DNA of 64,000 nt from Paenibacillus rubinfantis (GTDB lineage: Bacteria; Bacillota; Bacilli; Paenibacillales; Paenibacillaceae). The stretch spans positions 477,811 through 541,810 of the forward strand of contig NZ_LN909064.1 of NCBI RefSeq assembly GCF_001486505.1, written 5' to 3'. Position numbers and translations under genes: made by a program. Below are positions 23,800-32,264 of the stretch, in pieces (position 1 is the stretch's first letter; every line of letters begins with the position of its first letter). The notes beneath the pieces were generated by a model. That model was not told the DNA's origin, ran no database searches, and saw nothing but the letters and a program-made list of their open reading frames with translations.

Positions 23800-24402
23800 A
23801 TGTTGAAATTGGTCTTTTTCGTAGGAGTCGCCGGAACGGGGAAAACGACGGTGGCCCGCAAGCTGGCAAGACGGATGCCGGCGGCTTTTTTGGACCGCGA
23901 TACGGTCGGGGGACGCTTTGTAGAGAAAATCCTGGAGATGAACGGCCTGGATGTGAACGACCGGGACTCCGATTTTTATAAGAAGCATCTGCGCGACCTG
24001 GAATACGATACGACGCGGGACATCTGCATTGAGAATTTGGCGGCTGGCCAAAATGTCTTTATGATTTCCCCGTTCACGGCGGAGCTGAAAAACAAAGACT
24101 GGATGGAAACGCTCCTTCAAGAGGCAGGATTGTCCAAAAGAGAAGTGGACGTGAAGGTCGTCGTCGTCACGCTGAAGGACATGGCAACGCAAAAGGAACG
24201 CATCATCGACCGGTGCACGGACCGCGATACTTGGAAGCTGGAGCATTGGGATGATTTCAAACACCGCGTGCAGTTCGTGCCGGAGTTGAACTGGGATATC
24301 CCGGCCTCCTCGATCCTCGAATTTGACAACAGCGGCGAGCTGACGGAGGAGAAGGTAGAGGAAGTTTACCGCTTTGTCCTGGGTGGAGAAGGACAAGTTT
24401 AA
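23800..24402 (+). CDS. P-loop kinase-like ATP-binding protein
   Basis: A 200-residue protein with Walker A GVAGTGKTTVARKLA at residues 9-23 and an AAFLDRDTVGGRF segment resembling the acceptor region of small-molecule kinases. The rest (RIIDRCTDRDTWKLEHWDDF) resembles the lid of AAA_33-type kinases such as gluconate kinase or zeta-like proteins. It probably phosphorylates a small molecule; the substrate is unknown. An AAGGAGG site lies before the ATG. It is flanked by terminators, so it is a single-gene unit. Confidence 0.75.
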   Translation: MLKLVFFVGVAGTGKTTVARKLARRMPAAFLDRDTVGGRFVEKILEMNGLDVNDRDSDFYKKHLRDLEYDTTRDICIENLAAGQNVFMISPFTAELKNKDWMETLLQEAGLSKREVDVKVVVVTLKDMATQKERIIDRCTDRDTWKLEHWDDFKHRVQFVPELNWDIPASSILEFDNSGELTEEKVEEVYRFVLGGEGQV

Positions 24403-24413
24403 TTAACGAAGAG

Positions 24414-24452
24414 AAGCCCTTTCCGCGGTTGAACCGCAGGAAGGGCTTTTTG
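24414..24452 (+). terminator. Terminator after the kinase-like gene
   Basis: AAGCCCTTTCC and GGAAGGGCTT enclose an inner GCGGTT/AACCGC hairpin and run into T5. Confidence 0.9.
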
Positions 24453-24561
24453 ATTTTTCTGCGCCCAAATACACAAGCACTCCCAACTGTTTTATAATAA
24501 AACAACATAGTTTACCAAATCGGCGATTCTTACAGAATCCCCTCGGACTGGAGGAATCAGG

Positions 24562-26355
24562 ATGACCGTCATGACCTCTATTTTCAAAAAATACCGCATC
24601 GCCGCCATTTCGGCGATCGTGATGCTGCTGATCGAGCTGGCGGTGGAGCTGGTTCAGCCGTTAATCATCTCGCGGATCATCGACCACGGGATTCGGCAGC
24701 ACGACGTGAACGTCGCTTGGATTTGGGGCGGGGTGCTGATGGCGAGCGCCCTGGTGGCGTTTTTCGCCGGGATCGCCAGTTCGTTTTTTGCCTCGCATAC
24801 CAGCCAAGGCTTTGGCTATGACCTGCGCGACAAGCTGTACGAGAAGGTGCAGTCTTTTTCGTACGAGGTGTTTAACCGCTTCGCGGCGTCGTCATTAATT
24901 ACCCGGCTGACCGGGGATATCACGGTGCTGCAGGATGTGATTTTCATGTGCTTGCGCTTTGCTTCCCGGGTGCCGCTGGTGGTGCTGGGGAGCGTCGTGA
25001 TGGCTCTGGTCGTGCATGTGAAGCTGGGGCTGCTGCTGACGGTGACCGTTCCCGTCTTGCTGGTGTTTGTCCTGTGGATGATCCGCAAAGCGTCCGCTTT
25101 GTTTCGTACGGTACAGCGGCGCACGGACAATGTGAATGGCCTGATCCAGGAAAATTTGACCGGCATGCGGCTGATCCGCGTGTTTGTCCGGATGTCGCAT
25201 GAAATCGGACGCTTCGAGCAGCGGAACCGGGAGCTCCGGCAGGGCACGGTTGCCGCGCTGAAGCTGACGGAGACCACAATGCCGTTCCTGCTGTTTATCA
25301 TGAACGCGGGGATCATCGCGGTGCTGTGGTTTGGTCGGATCGAGATTGCGGGTGGGGGCGCCAGCGTTGGGGAAGTTGTCGCCGTCATCAACTATTCGCT
25401 GCGAACGATTGGTGCGTTGTCGGCGTTGTCCTGGATTATGAGCTCTTTGTCGCGGGGAGCGGCGTCCGCCGGTCGGGTGCGCGAAGTGCTGGAGGAGAAC
25501 GATCCGGCCGCCGAGCGGGAAAGCCGCACGGAGGAAGCTGGCGGTGCTGGCGGTGCTGGCGGTACGGGTGCGGAAGGAGCATCGGCACTGCCGATTCAAG
25601 GACGCATCGAATTCCGCGAGGTCTCGTTCCGCTACCCGGGGCGTGATGTCATGGCCCTGGAGCGGGTTTCGTTTACGGCGGAGCCAGGGCAACGCATCGC
25701 CATCATGGGCGCAACCGGCTCGGGCAAATCATCGCTGGTGCAGCTGATTCCCGGCATGTACGAGCCGACGGAAGGGGCGATTCGCATCGACGGCACGGAT
25801 ATTCGCGAGCTGGACCGAAAACGGCTGCGCCGCGCCATCGGTTATGTGCCGCAGGAAGTGATGTTATTCTCCGGGACGATCCGGGAAAATATCGCTTGGG
25901 GGCGTCCGGACGCCACGCTGGAGCAAATCCAGGCCGCGGCCCGGCAAGCGCAGATCCACGACACGATCGAGCGGCAGCCGCACGGCTACGAGACGCGGCT
26001 AGGTCAACGCGGCGTGAATCTGTCCGGCGGACAGAAGCAGCGCCTGTCGATCGCCCGGGCGCTGGTGCGCCGGCCGGCCATCCTGATCCTGGACGACAGC
26101 ACCAGCGCGCTGGACGTCCGTACCGAGGCAGCCTTACTGAAGGAAGTTTCGTGTCTCTCCTGCACGACGCTGCTCATCACGCAGAAGATCAGCTCCACGA
26201 TGTCGGCCGATCTAATTCTACTTATGGATGACGGGCGGCTGATCGCCAGCGGTAAGCATGAGGAACTGCTGCAGCGTTCGGAATTATATCGGCGGATTTG
26301 CGAGTCCCAGAAAGGAAAGGAGGCGGAAGTGCATGCCGTTCAAGACCTTCACTGA
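24562..26355 (+). CDS. ABC exporter half-transporter with degenerate ATP site (BmrC-like)
   Basis: A 597-residue fused membrane/ATPase protein: six helices (about 1-310), a Gly/Ala-rich linker, then the nucleotide-binding domain. Walker A is GATGSGKSS (about 383), the signature LSGGQKQR (about 487) and Walker B ILILDDSTSALD. The catalytic Glu is replaced by Asp (DD instead of DE) and the switch His by Gln (LITQKIS). This is the usual pattern of the degenerate partner in heterodimeric multidrug exporters such as BmrC/BmrD. It overlaps the next gene by 23 bases, so both halves are co-translated. Confidence 0.9.
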   Translation: MTVMTSIFKKYRIAAISAIVMLLIELAVELVQPLIISRIIDHGIRQHDVNVAWIWGGVLMASALVAFFAGIASSFFASHTSQGFGYDLRDKLYEKVQSFSYEVFNRFAASSLITRLTGDITVLQDVIFMCLRFASRVPLVVLGSVVMALVVHVKLGLLLTVTVPVLLVFVLWMIRKASALFRTVQRRTDNVNGLIQENLTGMRLIRVFVRMSHEIGRFEQRNRELRQGTVAALKLTETTMPFLLFIMNAGIIAVLWFGRIEIAGGGASVGEVVAVINYSLRTIGALSALSWIMSSLSRGAASAGRVREVLEENDPAAERESRTEEAGGAGGAGGTGAEGASALPIQGRIEFREVSFRYPGRDVMALERVSFTAEPGQRIAIMGATGSGKSSLVQLIPGMYEPTEGAIRIDGTDIRELDRKRLRRAIGYVPQEVMLFSGTIRENIAWGRPDATLEQIQAAARQAQIHDTIERQPHGYETRLGQRGVNLSGGQKQRLSIARALVRRPAILILDDSTSALDVRTEAALLKEVSCLSCTTLLITQKISSTMSADLILLMDDGRLIASGKHEELLQRSELYRRICESQKGKEAEVHAVQDLH

Positions 26356-28267
26356 ACCGTTTCGCCATCCGTACCCGAATTTGGGGACCTCATCCCAGGC
26401 ATCGCAAGGGGAAGGGGCCCGTCCAGACGCGTCGGCTCCTGCCTCTCGCCGTCCAGGACATGGTGGGCCCGGCGGCGTAAGGCCTAAGGTGCGGGCCAAG
26501 AACTGGTCCGGCACCTTAACCCGAATATGGGGTTATCTATCTACGCATAAAGCCCGGCTGGCCGCCGTTCTGCTGATGGTTGTTTTCAGCTCAGGATTGG
26601 CGCTGTTGGGTCCCTATTTGGTGGGTATGGCGGTGGACGAATACCTGGAGGCGGGCGGTGGCCGGCCATGGGCGATGTTCCTGATCGGGTTGACCTTGGT
26701 ATTTGCCGGCTCCTCGCTCACCTCCTGGCTGCAAAATATCTGGATGATCGGAATCGCCCAGGAGACGGTGTACCGCATGCGTTCCGAGCTGTTCGCCCAG
26801 TTGCACCGGCTGCCGATTCCGTATTACGGCAAACGCCAGCAGGGTGAAATCATGAGCCGTCTGACCAATGATATGGACAATGTCAGCTCAACGTTGAATA
26901 GCTCGGCGATCCAAATTTTCTCCAGCGCGTTAACGTTGGTCGGCACGGTCTCCGTGATGTTGTACCTCAGCCCGTTGCTGACGCTGTTGACGTTCCTCGT
27001 TGTGCCGCTGATGATGGCCGGAATGCGCTGGATCACGAAACGGACGGGGCCGCTGTACAAGCGGCGCCAACAGGATCTCGGCAACCTGAACGGCTACATT
27101 GAGGAGACGTTGTCGGGACAGCGGATCATAAAGGCGTTCTCTCAAGAGCAGCGGGTGCTGCAGGACTTCCGCGAACGCAACGGGGCGATCCGCAGCTCCA
27201 GCTTCTGGGCGCAGACGATTTCCGGCTTTATTCCGAAGCTGATGAACGGGCTGAATAACCTTAGCTTCGCTATTGTAGCGGGAATCGGCGGGGTGCTGGC
27301 CGTTAACGGCCGCGCCGGCGTGACGGTTGGGGTGATCGTCGTATTCGTCGAATATGCGCGGCAATTTACCCGGCCGTTGAACGACCTGGCAAACCAGTGG
27401 AACACGCTGCTGTCGGCGATTGCCGGGGCGGAGCGGGTGTTTGAGGTGCTGGATGAGGAGATCGAAGCCAGCGACGAAGAAGAGGCGGTGGAACTGCCGT
27501 CGGTTCGGGGCAAGGTGGTCTTTTCAGACGTCTACTTCTCCTATGAGGAAAATAAAACCGAGGGCGGCGACACGTTAGAGGGGATTAGCTTTACGGCGAA
27601 CCCGGGCGAGACGATCGCTTTAGTTGGGCCGACGGGGGCCGGCAAAACGACGCTGATCCAGCTGCTCTCCCGCTTCTACGAACCGTCCCGGGGGACGATC
27701 GCGGTCGACGGCCGCGAGATCCGGGTAATCCGGCGCGACAGCCTGCGTTCGCAGATGGCGTTTGTGCTGCAGGATTCGTTCCTGTTCCAGGGCACGATCC
27801 GCGACAATATCCGCTTCGGCCGACTGGATGCGACCGATGCGGAGGTGGAGGAGGCCGCCAAGCTGGCGAATGCGCATTCCTTTATCGTGCGGATGCCGGG
27901 CGGTTACGACAAGGTGCTTGGCGCGGACGGCGGCGGCATCAGCCAAGGGCAACGGCAGCTGCTGGCTATCGCACGGGCGATTTTGGCGGATCCCTCGATC
28001 CTGGTGCTGGACGAGGCGACCAGCAGCATCGACACCGTGACGGAGATCAAAATCCAAGAGGGCCTGCAGCGGTTGATGAAAGGAAGAACCAGCTTCGTGA
28101 TCGCCCACCGGTTGAACACGATCCGTCAGGCCGACAAGATCCTGGTCTTGAAGGAAGGCCGCTTAATCGAGCAAGGCTCTCACGAGGAGTTGCTGAAGCG
28201 GCGCGGGTTCTATCATAGCTTGTATCATGGCGGGCTGGATGCGCAAAGGGAGGAGGGCGGCGCCTGA
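26333..28267 (+). CDS. ABC exporter half-transporter, catalytic partner (BmrD-like)
   Basis: A 644-residue half-transporter. A 60-residue polar, Pro/Gly-rich N-terminus precedes six helices, then the ATPase domain with Walker A GPTGAGKTT, Walker B ILVLDEATSSID (with the catalytic Glu) and switch His VIAHRLNTI. The signature is altered to ISQGQRQL instead of LSGGQ, the expected complement of a partner with an intact signature. Together with the preceding gene it should form one canonical and one degenerate ATP site. Substrates are probably lipophilic drugs or lipids. The start at 26333 has AAAGGAGG just upstream. Confidence 0.9.
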   Translation: MPFKTFTEPFRHPYPNLGTSSQASQGEGARPDASAPASRRPGHGGPGGVRPKVRAKNWSGTLTRIWGYLSTHKARLAAVLLMVVFSSGLALLGPYLVGMAVDEYLEAGGGRPWAMFLIGLTLVFAGSSLTSWLQNIWMIGIAQETVYRMRSELFAQLHRLPIPYYGKRQQGEIMSRLTNDMDNVSSTLNSSAIQIFSSALTLVGTVSVMLYLSPLLTLLTFLVVPLMMAGMRWITKRTGPLYKRRQQDLGNLNGYIEETLSGQRIIKAFSQEQRVLQDFRERNGAIRSSSFWAQTISGFIPKLMNGLNNLSFAIVAGIGGVLAVNGRAGVTVGVIVVFVEYARQFTRPLNDLANQWNTLLSAIAGAERVFEVLDEEIEASDEEEAVELPSVRGKVVFSDVYFSYEENKTEGGDTLEGISFTANPGETIALVGPTGAGKTTLIQLLSRFYEPSRGTIAVDGREIRVIRRDSLRSQMAFVLQDSFLFQGTIRDNIRFGRLDATDAEVEEAAKLANAHSFIVRMPGGYDKVLGADGGGISQGQRQLLAIARAILADPSILVLDEATSSIDTVTEIKIQEGLQRLMKGRTSFVIAHRLNTIRQADKILVLKEGRLIEQGSHEELLKRRGFYHSLYHGGLDAQREEGGA

Positions 28268-29022
28268 TGGAGTTGAACGCCTATCTGCGGAGGATCATGT
28301 TGCAGCGGGACGAGGTGCCGACGTTTGACGACTATCCTTTCCATTTACCGGCGGTCTCGTCGTTGGGTCAGCTGGACTTCCATCCGCAAGTGACGTACAT
28401 CGTCGGCGAAAACGGCATGGGCAAGTCCACGCTGCTGGAAGGCATCGCCGTCGCCTTGGGATTTAACCCGGAAGGCGGCACGATGAACTTCAGCTTCGCG
28501 ACGGCCGAGACCCACTCCGAGCTGCATCGGTATCTTCGAGCCGTACGGGGGCCGATGCGGCCGCGGGACGGGTTCTTTTTCCGGGCGGAGAGTTATTATA
28601 ACTTGGCTTCGGAGATCGATCGATTGGACCGGGAACCCACCAATAGCCCACCTATACGCAACTCTTATGGCGGGAAATCCCTGCATGAGATGTCGCATGG
28701 GGAATCGTTTTTCGCCTCGTTTATGAACCGTTTCGGCGGGCGAGGCCTGTACATCTTGGACGAACCGGAGGCGGCGTTATCACCGTATCGGCAGATGGCG
28801 ATGCTGGCGCGGATTCACGAACTGGTCGGACGGCATTCCCAGTTCATCATTTCCACGCATTCACCGATTCTGATGGCCTATCCGGACTGTCTCATGTATC
28901 AGCTTACGCCGGACGGCATCGAAAGAACGACGTTGGAAGAAACGGATCATTATATCATCATGAAGGAGTTCGTGAATCATCGGGAGGGTATGCTAAGGGA
29001 GTTGTTGCGAGATGAGAATTGA
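28267..29022 (+). CDS. AAA ATPase with ABC-like fold
   Basis: A 251-residue soluble ATPase. Walker A is VGENGMGKSTLLE (about 46-58), the signature-like SHGESF lies near 140, Walker B is LYILDEPEAALSP and the His switch IISTHSPILMAYPD. This is the AAA_21/OLD-like arrangement seen in predicted ATPases. Its ATG overlaps the stop of the exporter gene (TGATG), so it is translationally coupled to the transporter. Its task is unknown. An accessory or regulatory role for the exporter is an inference from coupling alone. Confidence 0.8.
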   Translation: MELNAYLRRIMLQRDEVPTFDDYPFHLPAVSSLGQLDFHPQVTYIVGENGMGKSTLLEGIAVALGFNPEGGTMNFSFATAETHSELHRYLRAVRGPMRPRDGFFFRAESYYNLASEIDRLDREPTNSPPIRNSYGGKSLHEMSHGESFFASFMNRFGGRGLYILDEPEAALSPYRQMAMLARIHELVGRHSQFIISTHSPILMAYPDCLMYQLTPDGIERTTLEETDHYIIMKEFVNHREGMLRELLRDEN

Positions 29023-29066
29023 CTTCCGGTTTTGGTGTAACTATAATAGTTACAGGAAGAGTGATA

Positions 29067-29132
29067 ACAACGATGACGAGATGACAATATGACAAGATGT
29101 CAAGATGACAAGATGACAAGATGACAACGATG
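29067..29132 (+). repeat. GATGACAA short tandem repeat
   Basis: About seven degenerate units of 8-10 bases (GATGACAA, ATGACAAG) lie between the AAA ATPase gene and the QorB-like gene, ending 38 bases before the next start codon. Slippage-prone in structure. Confidence 0.75.
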
Positions 29133-29170
29133 ACTTCGTGGCAACCCAATCGAAAAGGAGGAATTCCAGG

Positions 29171-30037
29171 ATGAAGATGTTGGTGACAGGGGCGACGGGG
29201 CAACTCGGAGCTAAGGTGGTCGAAGCGTTGTTGGCAAAGGTGCCGGCAGAGCAGCTGGCGGTCAGCGTACGCGATCCGGAGAAAGCCAGTGCGCTTCGCG
29301 CGCGGGGCGTAGATGTGCGGCGGGGGGATTTCGAAGATCCGGCCTCGCTGGATACGGCATTTACCGGTGTGGAGCGACTCTTGATCGTATCAACACAAGG
29401 CGATAACGACACGCGGATTCGCCAGCACTTGGCGGCTGTTGCGGCGGCGCAGCGGGCAGGGGTGAAGCTCATCGCTTATACGAGCGTGGTGAATGCATCC
29501 CAGAATTCGCTGGAGCTGGCGCCGGTACATAAGGCGACCGAGGAAGCGATCGCGAAGACGGGAATTCCTTATGTGTTCCTGCGCAACAACTGGTACATTG
29601 AGAACGAGACCGGCACGATTCAGGGGATTTTGGCCGGAGCGCCGCTCGTGACCTCCGCCGGAGAAGGCAAAGTCGGCTGGGCCACGCGCGAGGACTACGC
29701 CCAAGCGGCAGCGGCCGTGCTGACTGGCAACGGCCACGAGAACAAGGTCTATGAGCTGTCGGGCACGCCGAAGACGCATGCTGAGTTGGCGCAAATCATC
29801 GGCGAAGCTCTGGGCCGCGAGGTTCCCGTGCAGCACGTCGACGATGCGACGTACGCTGAGGTGATGTCCGGCGCGGGCGTACCGGAACCGGTGGTGCCGT
29901 TCCTTGTTTCCATTCAGCGCTCGATCCGCGAAGGCGCCTTGGACGTTCCAAGCGGCGACCTGGAAGCGCTGCTGGGCCGTCCAGCAACTCCGCTGGTGGA
30001 CGCGGTCCGCAGCATCGTCCAAGAGCTGCAAGCCTAA
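29171..30037 (+). CDS. QorB/NmrA-type NAD(P)-binding oxidoreductase
   Basis: A 288-residue atypical SDR. The dinucleotide motif is LVTGATGQLGAKVVEAL; the family motif FLRNNWYIENETG lies near residue 145 and YAQAAAAVLTG near 180. QorB-type enzymes reduce quinones with NADPH and lack the catalytic Tyr-x-x-x-Lys of classical SDRs. The start at 29171 is preceded by AAAGGAGG at a longer spacing. Single gene with its own terminator. Confidence 0.88.
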   Translation: MKMLVTGATGQLGAKVVEALLAKVPAEQLAVSVRDPEKASALRARGVDVRRGDFEDPASLDTAFTGVERLLIVSTQGDNDTRIRQHLAAVAAAQRAGVKLIAYTSVVNASQNSLELAPVHKATEEAIAKTGIPYVFLRNNWYIENETGTIQGILAGAPLVTSAGEGKVGWATREDYAQAAAAVLTGNGHENKVYELSGTPKTHAELAQIIGEALGREVPVQHVDDATYAEVMSGAGVPEPVVPFLVSIQRSIREGALDVPSGDLEALLGRPATPLVDAVRSIVQELQA

Positions 30038-30045
30038 CATCAAAA

Positions 30046-30078
30046 AGGCCCTGTTCCTATGGTGGGAACAGGGCTTTT
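30046..30078 (+). terminator. Terminator after the QorB-like gene
   Basis: GCCCTGTTCC pairs with GGAACAGGGC around a 7-base loop, followed by T7. Confidence 0.93.
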
Positions 30079-30117
30079 TTTGCGTTTTTGCTGGCCTTCA
30101 CCTTTCAACTGCCGCCG

Positions 30118-30540
30118 CAGCCGCCAACATCGACTCCGGCCGTTCAACTGCAAAAGTGCAGTTAATTCGGGGGCAAACCCGGGGGAAACGGGAGTTTTCT
30201 CGGATTTGAACTGCACTTTTACATCTAACCCCCCGAAATGAGCCCATTTGGCGTAAAGGAACTGCACTTTTACATTTCAGCCGACACGAACAGGCCGGCC
30301 AAGTGCAAAAGTGCAGTTGAAATTCCGCAAAACTTGCTTTTTCCGCGTCTGAACTGCAAAAGTGCAGTTAATTCGGGAGGAAATCCGGAAAAGAGGGACA
30401 TTTATCGGATTTAAACTGCACTTTTACATCTAACTCCCCGAAATGAGTCCATTTGGCGAAAAGGAACTGCACTTTTACATTTCAGCCGCCACCGCCAACA
30501 TCGACTCCGGCCGCTCAACTGCAAAAGTGCAGTTTGCAGT
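30118..30540. repeat. Duplicated intergenic element with TGCA palindromes
   Basis: A block of about 140 bases occurs twice (about 30145-30284 and 30350-30485), flanked by copies of a GCCAACATCGACTCCGGCC string (30122 and 30492). It is built around AACTGCAAAAGTGCAGTT, a palindrome with 7-bp arms, which recurs four times directly, plus one arm variant, and four times as the half form AACTGCACTTTTACAT. No coding potential is apparent. Confidence 0.8.
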
Positions 30541-30582
30541 TCATTCGAGGTCAAACCCGAGTGAAGAAGGAACGCCTCCTCA

Positions 30583-30867
30583 CTGCGCCTACCGGATACC
30601 CTCCCCGCCAAAACGGAGCGAATCGGGCCAGACTATACGCTGCGCCTACCGGACACCCTCACCGCCAAAACGGAGCGAATCGAGCCAGACTATACGCTGC
30701 GCCTACCGGATCCCCTCCCCGCCAAAACGGAGCGAATCGGGCCAGACTACACGCTGCGCCTACCGGATACCCTCCCCGCCAAAACGGTGCGAATCGGGCT
30801 AGACTACAAGCTGCGCCTACCGGATGCCCTTCCCGCCAAAACGATGCGAATCGGGCTAGACTACACG
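30583..30867 (+). repeat. Five 57-bp tandem repeats
   Basis: Units begin at 30583, 30640, 30697, 30754 and 30811, exactly 57 bases apart, with a few substitutions each. A sixth, diverged copy is the 3' end of the monooxygenase gene (30868-30925). Because 57 is a multiple of three, open frames run through the array, giving 19-residue repeats. No start signal supports translation. Confidence 0.92.
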
Positions 30868-30874
30868 CAGCGGC

Positions 30875-31180
30875 CTACTTGATCCCCTTCCCGCCAACAG
30901 GCCGGAGCGGGATCGACTCCACGCCGGCAATCAGCGGCATCGCGCGCTGGATCATTGTCCGCGTGGCTTCTTCCTGCAGTGAGGCGTCAGGGACCTCGGC
31001 GCTGCTCCATACCTCTGTGACCCACACGGTCTCGGGTTCCGTCTCCGAAACGTTGACTACATACAGCTCGCAGTCTGGAGCAGCCTCTGCTCCGGCGGCG
31101 GCTTCCAATAAGATGTTGACTAACTGATCGCGCTCTCCGGGCTTTGCCGTGAATTTGGCGTACATGCCGAACTTGTCCAT
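30875..31180 (-). CDS. Antibiotic biosynthesis monooxygenase-family (ABM) protein
   Basis: A 101-residue ferredoxin-like ABM domain: FGMYAKFTAKPGERDQLVNILLEAA at the N-terminus, CELYVVNVSETEPETVWVTEVWSS in the middle. Such small dimeric proteins include quinol monooxygenases and haem-degrading enzymes, and many are uncharacterised. The start at 31180 has AGGGAG six bases upstream; an ATG two codons earlier is possible. Its last codons and stop lie in sequence related to the adjacent 57-bp repeat array. Confidence 0.82.
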   Translation of the reverse strand: MDKFGMYAKFTAKPGERDQLVNILLEAAAGAEAAPDCELYVVNVSETEPETVWVTEVWSSAEVPDASLQEEATRTMIQRAMPLIAGVESIPLRPVGGKGIK

Positions 31181-31358
31181 CGTCATCTCCCTGTTCATCC
31201 TCCTCTTCATCCACCACATTCTGCTTGCCAGCGGATATGAACTTAGTTTAGAAGCATTATCGCCTAACCTCCTCCGGATCGCAACTTCACCGAGGAAAAT
31301 TCAACCATTCCCCCCGTGGTATAATGAAACCAAATGTCAGGGCGAAGGAGTGGATCAC

Positions 31359-32252
31359 ATGCCGAAAGTGGTATTGGCCGGGGGTACGGGGTTTGTCGGA
31401 CAGGCGTTTGCAGCGCGGTTTGGAGAACTGGGCGCGGAGGTAAAGATCATTTCCCGACAAGCGCCTCATATCCCTTGGGAGGATCGGAGTGCCGTTGTAG
31501 AGGCATTGGAGGGAGCGGACCTGCTGATCAATTTGGCAGGCAGATCGGTGAATTGCCGCTATACGCCGGAGAATCGAAGGCTCATCCTGAATTCCCGGAC
31601 GGAAACGACACGCCAGCTTGGGGAGAGCGTCCTGGCCTGCCAACGTCCGCCGGCCCTGTGGATCAATTCCAGCACGGCGACGATTTACCGGCATGCGGAA
31701 GACCGCCCGATGACGGAGGAGAGCGGGGACATCGGCTCGGGGTTTTCGGTTGAGGTTGCCAAGGCATGGGAGGAGGCCTTCTTTGCTATTGAACTCCCGG
31801 CGACACGGCAGATTGCCTTGCGCATCGCCATCGTGCTGGACGACGGCGGTGTGATGGGCCCCTTGCGGAACCTGGTGCGCTTCGGACTAGGCGGGGCCCA
31901 AGGGTCCGGTCGCCAGCAGTTTAGCTGGATCCATATGGAGGACCTGTTCCGGATCGTCAGGTTCCTGCAGGAGCATCCCGAGCTGGACGGCGTGTTTAAC
32001 GCATCCGCCCCGCATCCCGTTACGAACCGGGAGCTGATGGCCAGCTTGCGCGGGGCGATGGGCGTTCCGGTTGGACTGCCTGCCCCGCGCTGGCTGCTGG
32101 AGCTGGGCGCACGCCTGATTCGCACGGAAACCGAGCTCGTACTGAAGAGCCGCTGGGTGTTGCCGGAACGGCTGCAGCGGGCGGGATTTCACTTCCATTA
32201 CGATACGCTCGACAAGGCCTTACACGAAATTATTGCACGGAAATCCAAATAG
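31359..32252 (+). CDS. TIGR01777-type NAD-dependent epimerase family protein
   Basis: A 297-residue extended-SDR-like protein. It has the nucleotide motif VLAGGTGFVGQAFA and the TIGR01777 signature INLAGRSVNCRYTPENRRLI with NSRTETT. FSWIHMEDLFRIVRF and FNASAPHPVTN follow in the second half, and a DUF1731-like C-terminus (LPERLQRAGFHFHY) ends it. The family is widespread (YfcH, SulA-like proteins) without a settled reaction. The start has AAGGAG eight bases upstream. It leads a three-gene run with the methyltransferase (12-base gap) and the VOC protein. Confidence 0.88.
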   Translation: MPKVVLAGGTGFVGQAFAARFGELGAEVKIISRQAPHIPWEDRSAVVEALEGADLLINLAGRSVNCRYTPENRRLILNSRTETTRQLGESVLACQRPPALWINSSTATIYRHAEDRPMTEESGDIGSGFSVEVAKAWEEAFFAIELPATRQIALRIAIVLDDGGVMGPLRNLVRFGLGGAQGSGRQQFSWIHMEDLFRIVRFLQEHPELDGVFNASAPHPVTNRELMASLRGAMGVPVGLPAPRWLLELGARLIRTETELVLKSRWVLPERLQRAGFHFHYDTLDKALHEIIARKSK

Positions 32253-32264
32253 GAGTGGATCAAC

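Noticed and set aside
30443..31127. Two overlapping plus-strand frames with 19-residue repeats (PSPPKRSES-type).
   Set aside because: They arise because the repeat period of 57 is divisible by three; no start signal, and both frames run antisense into the ABM gene.
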